Source: Klebsormidium nitens
Taxonomy: Eukaryota; Streptophyta; Klebsormidiophyceae; Klebsormidiales; Klebsormidiaceae
Length of the DNA: 64,000 bases
Assembly: GCA_000708835.1 (NCBI GenBank)
Contig: DF237185.1
Location: forward strand, 9,569-73,568
Reading direction: 5' to 3'
The position numbers and the translations under genes were made by a program. Shown here one piece after another: positions 21,701-33,900 of the stretch; the stretch's first letter is position 1; each line of letters opens with the position of its first letter. A model generated the notes under the pieces. That model saw only the letters and a program-made list of their open reading frames with translations. It made no database searches and was not told the origin of the DNA.

Positions 21701-24700
21701 GCTTGTTTTGGAACAATCGTGGGCATGTGCTCCATTACATAGAACCGAAATAGCAGCCAAACTTGTACGGCCGTATCCGCTTTAAGCGATCGGGTCTGCC
21801 GGGCAGTCAACTCAGTCAGAGGATTCCGAAATGCTGATGCAAGCTCCTGCCATGAAACGAATGGGAAAACGAATGGGAAGAATCACGACTCTGACAAACC
21901 CGCCGTGCCTGCAGCCAATCCTTGCTACGGCTACCCGGCGAATCCGTGCGTCAGCCAGGACCGGAATGCGTTGTGCCAGAACCCCGAGTTTGGCGTGGCG
22001 GTTTGCGTCTGTAGCCCCGGGTTCACGGGGACGCCCTGTGTTCCGGGTAAGCCCATACCGTTTATGTCTCGCTTCGTATGAGTCTGGATTTTCGTATTCT
22101 TATCGCTCGTTTCCTCGCACATCAAAGAGCACCCCTGTTCTGGGTTCATTTGATACCCACCTTCATACGGCTTCACGATTTTAGGTTCTAAGCGCCCGGC
22201 AGATGCACTATTATCAGAGTCATCCGGTCCCTTGAGCGTGTTTAAAGAAAGAGAACTCTTGAAATGGCCAGCTGATCTTGATGGAAAACATCCTGCGTTT
22301 CTAAGCATCTATGCGCCCGCGTCCAAGGCACCCCGACGACGTCTCAAACGGGCCGGAGTCCTCCTGTCTCAGCCATCCGCTTTTAACTTCCCGCTGTCTT
22401 TCCATCTTTCAAAACGGCAGTCATGCATGACGCTCGACAAGGCGCTGCTAAGTGATTTTCGACTTGAGGGGTGCTGGAACCAGACTTGTCGCGAGATCCT
22501 GACGCCCCAAAGAATTCTTGACCATATTGGGGTTGTTGGCGCCACATCCGCTCTTCCTCAGTTCCTCAACATACTCTCCATCAATTCATCGTAACGGTCT
22601 CTGTCGAGGTTTTTTGAAACTGTTTGCAGACTTTTTCTTCACCTTGATTCCTCCCTAGATATAGGCTCCAAGCTGACATGAGTTACTTCTATCATGAGCG
22701 CTTTTCGGGTCTTCTTCGACGGTCCTGTAACCTCGAGACAAACCTCAATTTCATTCTTTTCCTCCCCCGCAGTCTCCGGCCCAGTCTCACCCCCTACGGG
22801 CGACCAAGGCGTCTGCGGAACGGGTGCTGCGGCCGCCTTCCCGACGCGCTGTCATTTCAACAACGACCCTCAGGGGCGTTACGTCTGTTGCGACCAGTCC
22901 GGCTGTAACGGCTTTAACCCGCCCGATAACCTGTTTCCCCACTGCGCTAACAACGGATACGTGCCCCCCGGTTATGGCATCTCTTCGTCGGGGGGGCCGC
23001 CGCCGAGCCCGAGTCCACCCCCCAGCGGGAACCAAGGTGGGTTGTGTGGGCTGCTAGAGTTTATCCTGCTTCATAAGCAAAAGCGAATGTTTTACTTATA
23101 CCAGACCTCACGCAGACGATTCACGAAGGAGGTCCTGAAAACCTTTCCTGGAGACCAGCTTGCCTTTCGTTCTTTGCGGTTTTCGGCAACCCCGCTTCCG
23201 AGGCCCCAGACTTCGTATTCTGATCTTGTACCACGTGCACGAGAGAGTTGGGAAGGCCTTGAGATTACACGCAGACGAAATACTTGAATCGCCAACCTTT
23301 CTTTTCCGATCAAGCTTCTGAGACCAAGCCTGACGCCCGGCGGAGCTCTCCGAGGATTCTCGAGTCACTACACGCGGGGAGTTATTGAACGGAACGCTTT
23401 GCATTCTCGGTGGGCGCGTCAGAAAGCGACCTCCGTGTGATGAGCGCGAGCGTCGAAATCATATCGAAGGGAGTCTTGAAATTCTTGTACGGAGAAGCTG
23501 AATTCGTTTCCAAAACCTCTTTCTGCGGTTTCACGCTTTCCTGCACCAAACGAAGGTGCGAGTTCATGGTCTAGACTAGCAAAGCTGATGAATACGGCTC
23601 CCTCGTTCTTTCCTCCCTACACTTAAACACTCTTCTTCCGTTTACTTAGAACCATAAGACAGCAGGCCCCTTCCACGTTAAAAGGTACAAATGCCTCCTA
23701 CAAAGACACTAATCACGTCCTCTTTTCTTTCTTCTCAACGGCTACAACCTGACTACGGCTTTTGAACGGTTGAGTCTGCTCAGCATTCCACGGCACGGCG
23801 CCGTCTCTGCCTTCGATAGCCACCGTGCCTCTACTAACCAAACGCTAGGTCAACGAATCTGTTCTTTTCAAACAGAAGGCACAATAACGGGCACGCTTCC
23901 GGGCTCATATATGGGCTTCTTCCTTCGCAGGCGTCTCGGAAGAAGCGGCGCGGCCGCTTTCCCAAAGCGCTGCCCCTCGACGGTTAACGCACGGGCACTG
24001 TTGTGGCATCAAAACATCAGAACATCAGGAAATCACGATTCAATAAGATCAAGGCTCATTGAGAAGACTGGACTTGGTTCTAAAGCTGTCCTTAAACCCG
24101 GCATCAAGACATCCGGAGATAAGGACATCAAGGTTCAACGAGATCGAGGCTAATTACAAACATGGACTTGATCCTGTCCTTCAAAAGCAGTTGTCTTTTT
24201 CGCAGGCGTCTGCGGAACGGGCGCCGCGGCCCGCTTTCCTAAAGCGCTGCCCCCAAGCGAAAGTCCAGGCGCCATGCTGACATCAAGACATAAGGACACA
24301 AAGAACATCAGGACATTGTGGTACAGCGAGATCGATGCTCAATAGCGGAGACAGACGTAATTGTTTCCAGGAGAATGGTCTCCAAAAGATGACTTTCTTT
24401 ACAGGCGTCTGCGGAACGGGCGCCGCGGCCGCCTTCCCGACGCGGTGTTACTTCAACAGCGACCCCCAGGGGCGTTACGTCTGCTGCGACCAACTGGGCT
24501 GCGACGGCTTTAACCCGCCCGATAACCTCTTTCCTCACTGCGCTAACAAGGGATACGTGCCCCCCGGTTATGGCGTTTCCGGCGGTACCCCGGTGCCTAA
24601 CCCCGGCCCACCAACCGCTACCGGCGATCAAGGTCAGCGGCGCACTCAAATGCAGGATCAAGTGCGGGGATACTGTGTTGGAGGAAATTCAAAGAAAAGC

Positions 24701-26363
24701 TGACGTCGCAGTCATCGGAGTCCGGTTACGGAGGTCATTGTGTTGGCGTTAAGCTTGGATTTGATGTCGCTCTCGAGAAATAGAGGGTTCGGTCGCTCAG
24801 GGGTCGCTTACAGCTGAGAAGGTTCTGGCGATCGTGCGGCTCACTCCGCTGCCTTATTCCGGCCATTTGAGAAGAAGACAATCTGCTTGATTGACAATCA
24901 TTTGAAAGGCAGCTTCCAAATGAGCTGCAGGGCTCCTCAAACATAAGCCATTCGTGCTGGCTTAAGTTCTGCGAGAGAATACGGTCTTGAGAAAGATACG
25001 GCTTGGCCTCAGCTCTCATGTAATAACCCTCTAGATGAAAGCCCTCAAAAGAGTGTGACTGCATCGAGGACCAACGGGGCTCGCTATGGTTGATTGCGGG
25101 TCGTAGCGTACTCGCCGCTACTGTGGCTTTTCGTTCGGAAGCATGCTATTATGCTCCTATGCAAGCTTGCCAGAATAATAACGTCCGCCTTTTCGGTCGT
25201 TCCGCAGGCGTTTGTGGAATTGGAGCTGCAAGCGTCTTCCCCGTGCGGTGCTGGTATAACAACGACCCCCAGGGGCGCTACGTGTGCTGCAATAACCAGG
25301 GGTGCGACGGTAAGACGTTACCAAGCGGCTTTCTTATTTGACGGACACAGAGTGGATAACAATGTTTTAGCTACTGTAGATGGTAGATCTGGACGGCGCT
25401 TTCGGTCAGATCGTGACTGGCAGGACGAGAATTTCAATGGAGCTCCTATCCAACGATATCACAACGACCTCCAGTGGCGCTTATGTGTGCTGCGATAGCC
25501 AGGGATGCGAAGGTAAGGCGTCATCAAACGGCTTTCTTATTTGACGAACACACGATGTCCAACAGCTTTTTAGCTAAATGGTAGATCGAGACGGCACGTT
25601 CGGCTAGATTGACTGTCGGGGACAGAGTTACAGTTGAGCTCCTATCTAACGGTATCACAACGACCTCCAGGGGCGCTACGTGTGTCGTGATAACCAGGGA
25701 TGCGACGGGAAGGCGTCGCGGCAATCCACGCTTTCTTTCGTTGCGGACAACGCTAAGAAAGGGTTTGTCGGACCGTCAGACTCGAACCCAGACCCTGACG
25801 TTGAGATACTTTTTGATTGAGGAAGAAATTACCTGACGTAGAAAGAGGATCTCTTCAAGAAGGGATTCTGTTGACGAGATAGACACACTTTTGGACGGCG
25901 CTTCCGAACATTCTGACTGAGCCGAGATTCCAGACTAACATATGCATTTCAGGGGCTTTCATGAGAATCACATTCGGACTGCCCAGAATTTATGCCTAGC
26001 TGCCCTGTCCGAGAAAGACCTTTTCAGAGGTCCCAAAAGTTAGATACTCCCTATCAGTCCTACTTGCGCTAGGTTGATACTCGCTTGTTGGATCCTCTCT
26101 TCTTGAGGTGGGCAGAAGCTGAATGACCTGCACTCCAAGCATGGTCTTTCTGGCTTTACCGTCGCGCTTCGGATCCATTCAAAATCTTACGTCAGACTGA
26201 CAGCGCAGTTCGAGCTCGACTCCCAAGTAGGCGATTGCAAGCATTCTGCTCTTACGTGTGGGCCCCTTGGAAACTGACTCTTAAGTTGCGCGCAGGTTTC
26301 AACCCTCCCGACTACGTTCTCCCCCACTGCAAGAACAACGGGTATGTGCCTCCCGGAATCTGA
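18714..26363 (+). CDS. Secreted FAS1 (fasciclin)-EGF-cysteine-module protein
   Basis: Exons: 18714-18950, 19978-20167, 20225-20292, 20889-21047, 21915-22046, 22773-23036, 24405-24632, 25208-25309 and 26296-26363 (stop). Residues 1-35 are a signal peptide (LSLLLAAQCAAFVLLFASVALAQ). Exons 1-4 form a FAS1 domain (IFAFDNAAD, FNIIEGKYTFAQLQ, GYVRIIDSASLG, VHGVNSIDYF), an adhesion fold of extracellular matrix and cell-wall proteins. Exon 5 is an EGF-like unit with six cysteines (NPCYGYPANPC ... CVCSPGFTGTPC). Exons 6, 7 and 8-9 are three copies of a Cys module beginning VCGTGAAAAFP, with RYVCCDQ and PHCANNGYVPPGYG, separated by short Pro-rich linkers. Exons 5-8 are all symmetric phase 1, ideal for shuffling. 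The junction of exons 3 and 4 is out of phase by one base, so a small exon is probably missing between 20.3 and 20.9 kb. Donor 24632 (GTCAGC) is weak. Likely a matrix or cell-wall adhesion protein of about 480 aa. Confidence 0.8.
19080..19346. mobile_element. MITE-like element in intron 1 of the FAS1 gene
   Basis: 267 bp bounded by perfect terminal inverted repeats of about 23 bp (left TACCGTACCGGCAAGGGAAT..., right its reverse complement). The interior is AT-rich and non-coding. The ends are TA, which fits a TA target duplication of Tc1/mariner type, but the flanks show no longer duplication. Confidence 0.75.
23924..24265 (+). repeat. Two decayed acceptor-half copies of the FAS1 Cys-module exon
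   Basis: At 23931 and 24208 the sequence CGCAGGCGTCT plus about 50 bp of module start reappears. Both copies keep the splice acceptor but lose the reading frame or cysteines shortly after. The functional copy starts at 24405. Confidence 0.8.
25430..25725 (+). repeat. Two decayed donor-half copies of the FAS1 Cys-module exon
   Basis: After the real donor at 25310, the 3' part of the exon (AACGACC.CCAG.GGCGCTA ... CAGGGATGCGA.G) plus downstream intron sequence is repeated. The equivalent junctions are at about 25513 (GTAAGG kept) and 25708 (donor changed to GGAAGG). Spacing is about 200 bp. Confidence 0.8.
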
Positions 26364-27937
26364 GGACAAAATGTTCAGAACAGCTCGATTATTGAGATGA
26401 CCGGAAAGAAGGGGATTCTCAGTCTTGAGTCTCCGGTAGCAAGCGGCTTCTTAATCAAGTAAACTCGGCTTACTGCACGTAGGCTTCTTGTGTGTGTAGA
26501 GTATTTACCTGACCAGCAGGTTGAAAGAATCTTCAGGTCGGAAGTCGTCACAGTCTCACTTGCGGGCCACCGTCCCAACCAGAGAGCGTTTTGGTTAACA
26601 GCTAAACCTCTAACGAAATAAATCTGTTATACTTGTAGTATAGATTTGAGACGGTGTACCTATATAGAGATTGAAGCCGTATAGGCGGCCGCCTACTAAT
26701 CTGGCACCATGATTCTTACAAACGGGTGTCAAGGAGAACTCTGTACGTTATAGACTATTGGCCCTTGTGTGCGTTCCACCCGGCCTGCTATGCAGTACTG
26801 AAAACAGCTTGACAGGCCCATCGTTACGGCATGCCAAACTAGCAGGTGGTTTCAAGAAAACCTCGGGCCCTGGTCCTGGCATGCTATGATGCAACACCTT
26901 TCAATGCAGCATGACTGGCATTGAGTTGGTGTTCAGCTTAAAGTTGCAAAATATTATATGGATATTCCGCATGCATCTTACTTCCATGAGCGCGGCGGCG
27001 CGGCCAAGCTTAGCTCCTCTGCTCTGGCCGCGGGCATGCAACGTCAGTGTCCGTCCGACGCGCCTAGCTTGCAAGCGGCCAGAACTTACCGTCCTGAAGA
27101 GACGCGGCGGCGGCGTCGATATATACAATTGAATTCACCAGCGCGAGGTCACTAGTACTTCTATTATACTGGCCATAGCACTAACTCTAACTGGCGCGGC
27201 ACGCGCGCCACACTGGGATCGACGGTTTGCATTTGAACTAACGGCGTTCATCATTACGTACATGCAGAAGGTAAACATATGTCCCTATATAAATACAATG
27301 CTTCGCGTACAAACAGCCCTTCTTAGTGCAGCTAGGCCTGCGCCGCGGGCTTGATTCAAACTTGCATGAGCGGCCGGAGAGTACGGTTTTCGGGGGTTAC
27401 GCAGTCAAGACTGAAGACACGTCGGTACCTATCTCCAAAGCCTGCCTGAAGCCGGCAAATTGTTAGATCAGTGATGGTCCGACACATTAGTACTAGCTCA
27501 CTTATCGACGTACAATGGTATACCTAGCAGTACATGCAGCTGCTAGTAGAGCAACTTACTTCAAAGATGCAACTAGGGATTAACAACTCAATCACTCGCT
27601 AGAAACAATCAGTTTCTTACTCCGCACTGCTGGTTACTCACTACCACAAAGTGTGTAACAGTCACCCTACAGTCGGGAGTCAACTCGCTAAAAATATCCT
27701 TCTAGACATGGGCCTATCCTACACAACTCTTCTATTTCTGCACCGTTGCTTCTCTCGATCTGTACTCCGTTGAGCTCAGTCTGCAATAGCGGCAAGACTA
27801 TGCGACCTGCTTTCAACAACTATTCTACAAAACGGTGACTCAACGAACTTCGCCACTACGCTGCAGCCGGGATCGAGAGCCCGCTACGGCATACAAGTTA
27901 CAAATCCGTGATCACTCAACTACGACATCTGCAAAGC
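26364..27937. other. Intergenic between convergent FAS1 and GH3
   Basis: No exon, RNA gene or element that I can support. There is a short GC-rich patch at 26990-27120. The two genes end towards each other here. Confidence 0.5.
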
Positions 27938-30900
27938 TCAATTGAGCTTGAACCAATGGCAGTCTTTCGCGGAGCTCCTGAGCAAACGAGTGCGAAAGAC
28001 GGCCTGCTGCTCCGGCGTCTTCAAGCAACGCGGCACCTTATACTGAGCCGTGTCGGTGCCCTTTTCCACTTTCCAGGCCCTGAATTCGTCGAACGCTCCC
28101 CTCTTCACTAAGCAGATTTCGGCCGTGCCTATTTGCGCTCGCAGTCTATAATGTACGTAATCCGGGTTCTTCTGCAGAGACGCATCGAAAGCATCCGCAC
28201 AGGCGCCCAGAATTTCTTCCATGACCGTTTCTTCATTTCCGTTGACTTCAACGAAAACGGAATACCGCTCAGGATCTGCTTCCGTATCGATCGCAACAGT
28301 GTAATCCAAAACTCTGCCGCTTTCCGCCGGCAACCACTTTTCCATCTCCCCAATTGCAACCGCTAAATCCTTTTCTGTTACCTTCTCAGGCTTGGCGGTT
28401 ATCGTCAACATCCCCCGGCGGTACTCATACTGCACCTGCGGCAACCCGTGCCAAAACCCGGTCACCTTAACCACGTCCTCTAACCCGTAACGGTACAGCC
28501 CCGACACGTTCGTCAGCACGAGTTCGTAGCTCCTTGCCTCCTCTAGTTCGTGCAAAAGCTTGGTTACCGGTTCATCGCCCTCGGCTTGGTCCAACGGAAT
28601 GAACTCCCAGAAGACCGCTCGGGGAATGATGGTATAAGCAACATCTCGTGGGTGGGTTTTGAGATCGAGGCAGACCCCGATCGTCGACGGTTCGCTGGCG
28701 GCATAAAAGGGCGTGAGAAGCTGCACGGAAGGACCTGCGGGGGGGAGAGGAGAACGTCAAATACTGGACCGGAAGCAGAACGGAACCGGAATCGATCGGA
28801 ATGAGCACGTTTGGCCGGCATGAGACGTTGCACGGAGGGACCTGCCAGGGAAGAGCGGAGAACTCTACACGAAAGAAGTGGATGCGAAAGTGGACTGGAA
28901 CTATGAACGACGAAAATGGATGCGAAAGTGGATTGCAATGGGACTGAGAAGCGCTGGCTTCGTAGAAGGGCGTGGAATGTGCTCAGGCAAGGTTGGCGGA
29001 ACGGAGATTTGCCAAATGAAGGACCGGAATCTAGAGGCAAAGCGCACCGGAACGAGATTCTCAGGCCGGCGGGTCCATTTCAGGGCAGAGAATATTTTGG
29101 TGGATGACGACTCGTTGGAGCGTAGCAGGGCGTGAAAGGGCAGACGGCGGTTCGACGAAGGAGGACGTCCACGTACAGCGGAACGGAAGGTAAGAACGGA
29201 ATGCAAGGAGCGGATCGAAACCGCTGCTCGGTAGGTACTGTTGAACTAGAAAAGGGGGAGTGCAAGGAACCGGTGTTATCGGTAAGGGCGCGAGGAGCTA
29301 CACGGTCGAACCTGCGACGAACTAAAGAGGTGCGGAGGACAGGAACGGAAGCACGAAGCAAATTTGACACAGCAACACAACCAGAATCTGCACAGCCGGA
29401 CCTGTAGCGAAACGGAAGAACGTGACACAGAAACCGAAGTCGTACGGAAACAGATACTCTTCAACGCTTCAGCAGGGCTCGACTCGAAAGGCTCCGTACT
29501 TTGATCAGAGGGGATGCAAGACTTCGTAGAAGCAACAGGACAGCAGAGCTTGAAAACGGCCAGAAAGCAAACGTGACTTTTCAGCGAAAGAATAGAAGAC
29601 GGAAAGGCGGGCAAATTGGAAACTGACGCAGGCGAAAGGCAACTCTCGAAGCAAGGTGCCTGTTTCAGAGCTAGTCAACGTCGTTTGTACTCTGCGAACG
29701 TCTGCCAATGCGACCACTTTAGAATGCAATTCCCACCTGCAAACTTCTCCATCAGCGGTACGTACTGCAGCATGCTCCCGGTACACACCGCCTGGACCGA
29801 GTACACCGCCGGGAAGACGCGTGGCAAGATTCCGTCGAAGCCCCGCCGGAATTCCGCCTCGAGAGCGGAAGCGCCCTCGGGCTGCGCGCGCACTTTCTTC
29901 TCGACCGCGGACCGGAGAGCGCTCTCGGGTACCATGTCCGGGTTGACCGTGCCGTTGCGGAGATCGCTGACTAAGCTGCAGTTGAGAATAAAACCTATTA
30001 AGAGCACGGCAGAGTGTCAACATAAAGGCAAATGCCGGTCCGAGTTATTGGATCTGGTCGCTTGAGGCCTCGAAACCCGAAATGCTACGTCTTTGCTTGG
30101 TCTCGATGAGGGTTTGCAGCTGGCAATTATGGTTTTGCTTCGACGGACAGAAAGGAAGACGAGAACCTCAGTCGAGAGACGCCGGCCCTAGAACAAGCAC
30201 TACAGATTGCCCGGTGATCGATGAACGGTTCAGAAACCGAACAGAACAGCTTTACCACTCAGAGATTTGATAGGACCTTCAAGCAAAACCGCTGACTCGC
30301 GCAGCTTCGAATCATATGCTTGCAGTAGAGTAAAACAGCATATGTAAATGAAGCTCAAACCGAACCAACACGTTGAGTTGGATCTCCAACGGGGTACGGC
30401 TGTTGAGAAACTATGTATCATCAAACAGACGACGAAATCGACGTCGATCTACTGCTGGTAATTGAGAATAGCCTCGCCTTATGCGGTTATTCCTCATCCT
30501 AAGGACGCGAATCCACTCTCAGGCCCAAGCACCAACGAGGCGCCGTCGTGTATTCGCCCAACGGCGCACTCTGTTGCAGAACCGGAAACACTCTGGTCTT
30601 GAAAGTTTGCCTCAACAAGACCGAACCTGACTCTTCCTCACGCTTCTCCTGGAGCCCACTGTTCGAGACGTTGGAAATATACCATATCGGAAAGATCTCA
30701 ATGTCTCGTTTTCTCGCGCAAACAAGCATGCAGCAAACGCAAGCCGGCCAAAAGGACGGGACGCGCGCTTGCGCTCGAGATCGCTCCGGAATCCGCTCCG
30801 CTTGCTCTCTTGTAGCTGCAGTTTCGAGACGACGGTTTGCGAAACTGTGACACTTGGAAACGGCGGCACAAAGGAAAGCACTTGGCAATATTTTAAAGCC

Positions 30901-33900
30901 GCAAAGAAGACAAAAATGATTCCCTCTCACCTCTGCTAGTGCATCTTTAAAAAATGCACCCCTGACACAACATGGATCAGAATACTTTTGCGCGTAGCGC
31001 CATCACGCTCGTCTGACGGGGTTTGGCTGCTAAGCAGACTTTCAACGGTGGTTAGCAGCCAAAACTGGAGCAAACTGGATAAAAAGAAAGAACATCCCGC
31101 TTTCTCACCTCTGCCAGTGCTTTTCCAGGAACTGCACCCCCAACAAGACGTGGATCAGGTAGTTCGCGCGCAGCGCCGTCATGTGCTCGTGACAAAGTCT
31201 GCATTCTTTGTCTTGCTGTGTAATTGGAAAAGTTCGGCAGCAACGGTGAAAATAAAGAATACACCTGTCCTCACCTCTCCCAGTGCTTTTCTAGGAACTG
31301 CACCCCCGACAGAATGTGGATCAAGAAGTTCGCGGGCAGTGCCGTCACGCTCTTCTGACAGGGTTTGCAGATTTGTAACAATGGTTAACAGCCAAAACTG
31401 GAGCAGCAAAGAATAACGAAAGAACCTCTTCTATCTCACCTCTGCCAGTGCTTCTCCAAGAACTGCACCCCCGACACGACGTGGATCAGAAAGCTCGCGC
31501 GCAGCGTCGTCACGCGCTCGTCACGGAGTCTGTGTTGAAAACTTGGAAAACAATGATGCAAAAGAAGAAAACATCTGTTCTCACCTCTGCCAGTGCTTCT
31601 CCAGGAACTGCACCCCCGACAGAATGTGGATCAGAAAGTTTGCGCGCAGCGCCGTCACGCGCTCGCGCCCCGCCAGCCCGCACAGCAGGTGGCAGTACAT
31701 CGCCTGCCGCGCGTCGATCGTCGCAAACACTTCCTTGGGGCTCAGCGTTTTCGCCAGCTCCAACGTTTCAAAGTTCTTCAGATGCGGCGGAGCCCGAGAG
31801 TGGTGCCGCTTCCGGCGGTGAGCCCTCCGGGCAGCGGCGTCTCGGGGCCGACGTGGACGAAAGCTAGGATGACGTCCTGGGGTTTGTCACCGTATTGCCT
31901 GCCGGACATGACGTCACGGGAAACGTCAGTGTACGGGATGCCAGTTCGCTGGAATACTCACGAATTTAACAGGTCTCCAGGAAAGGTTTCTCGGCTGACG
32001 TCGGACGAAGGTCAGGATGACCTGGGGCTTATCACCGTATTGCCTGCAAGAGATGACGTCACGGGAAACATCAGCCTGCTGATTACCAGAGAGTAGGGAC
32101 ACTGAGAACGTTTGACTACCTGTCGAGAAACAAAAGGTTTCTCGAACGCGGACGAAGGTTAGGATGACCTGGGGCTTGTCACCGGATTGCCTGCAAGAGT
32201 GACGTCACGGGAAACGTCAGCCTGTTGGCTACGAGACTGTGGAACACTGATGTCAGATGGATTCAGTTTCCGAAAGCCGAGGTATCCGGCCGACGGAGGC
32301 GAAGATTAGGATGACCTGGGGCTTGTCGCCAGTAGTGCCTGCCGGAGTGACTTCACGTTGTGCGTCAAGTGAGAGGTCAACGTCATTGCATGAATGTAAG
32401 CAATAGCTCTGTCGGGCAATCTGGGAAACATCTTGTTTTGGAGAGAGGTTTCTAAGGGGACGGGCGGAAGGGACGACATACTTGAGATACCCGACGGTAC
32501 TGACCAGAATACACTTGAGGTCGAGGAAAGCTTCAGCTTCATCGAAAGGGAGCAATGACGGATTTCACGGAGGAGAATCTTGAACCCGGCAAAGAAGCTC
32601 AAGGTCACCTGAAGCTTGTCGATGCCGAACCTGGTCTGGGGTGGCATCACGGCTTCAACAAATGCAGCAAGTCGGCCTTTTCAGACCCCTTGGAGTCTAA
32701 CGCGAGACCTACTTATGCCCGATGGAATCCAGCGAGGATTGAGGTTACTCAGTGGCATTGCCACTCAACAACTATGTCAAAACCAGGGCCGACTGCTGCC
32801 AGTTGCCTTGAAGTCTATAAGCGCTGGCCTGTTGTAATTCTGAACTCAAAGATCGAAGAAGCAGAGCAGACAATAACAAGACTACTCAAGGAAAGTCGAT
32901 TGGTTTTGCGAGTTAGCTCTCCGCTCGGACAGAAAGTTGTAATCCTTCCGCTTCAAACTTCTTGCATGGGCATGAAAGTTCAGGGTGCGGTGTCTCACTT
33001 CTGCATGATCTCCTCAAAGAGGTTAAAGGGCATTGCATTGCGCATCATGGATCCCGCTGTTTTCAGAATCCTTTTTTGGGTGCCTTTGGAGCTGCCCGAC
33101 CTGAAAATAGAAAAAGCCAAGGTTCTGTCCAATCACCAAAGCTGAATAGAATATTATTGAAGGAGTAGTCTAAGATTCGAGGCGCACGTTTCTACATACC
33201 GGCGTGAGAATGGCAACTCCACTCAAGGCGCACTTTGTTCACAGGCGCGGTATGGTTGAAACTTGTATCCAACTGATATCATTTTCTTGCAGCAAAGTAC
33301 GAAGTCGACAAAGTGTGATTGCTTCTCACATGACATGAGAGTGGAAGCACAGAGCAGAAATAGGACTGCTGGTACCTTGACAATATAACAATAACAATAT
33401 TTTGATCAACTTACATGTCAGTCCTGGGGTCGCAGTTTGTTGATCCAAAAACGAAGGCACTGCTGCCTTTGAACAATTACAGCGCTTGCCACAGCTGCAT
33501 CTTGTACAAGATCATTTAGCCGCTCTTTGATCTCTCGACTCCACTAGAAGTTGCAAACTTACAGATTACGCGTCTTCAGCTGGGTTGTCAGGTGCATAGA
33601 TAGATGATACTTTCAAAAAGCAGACGACGTGTGATTGGCATTTGATGATAGGTTGGTCTACTTACGTGAGCATGTACCCAACAATCGGCTCAGCACACAA
33701 GATCTGCTTCCCAGTCTCCCTGCTCTCGCCGGCCACCTCCCGCTCAATGTACTCAGCATAGTCCTCATAACGAGTCACGGGGTGGCGTCTCCGAAACTCT
33801 TCCACACTCGTTGAACCGTTGATCTCATACCTGACAGGACAGACGAGACCTCTTTGAAAACTGACATTCAGCCGATGGTCAGGTGCCAGTGTTTCGCTTC

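Noticed and set aside
30930-32365. CRISPR-like or regulatory repeat array
   Set aside because: The repeated units match the ends of GH3 exon 4, including splice sites, so they are junction duplications, not spaced direct repeats.
32555-33145. Plus-strand open frame of 196 codons
   Set aside because: It lies antisense to GH3, and a phase-consistent GH3 exon with the ATP-motif region (32999-33100) is on the other strand; the composition of the plus frame shows no domain.
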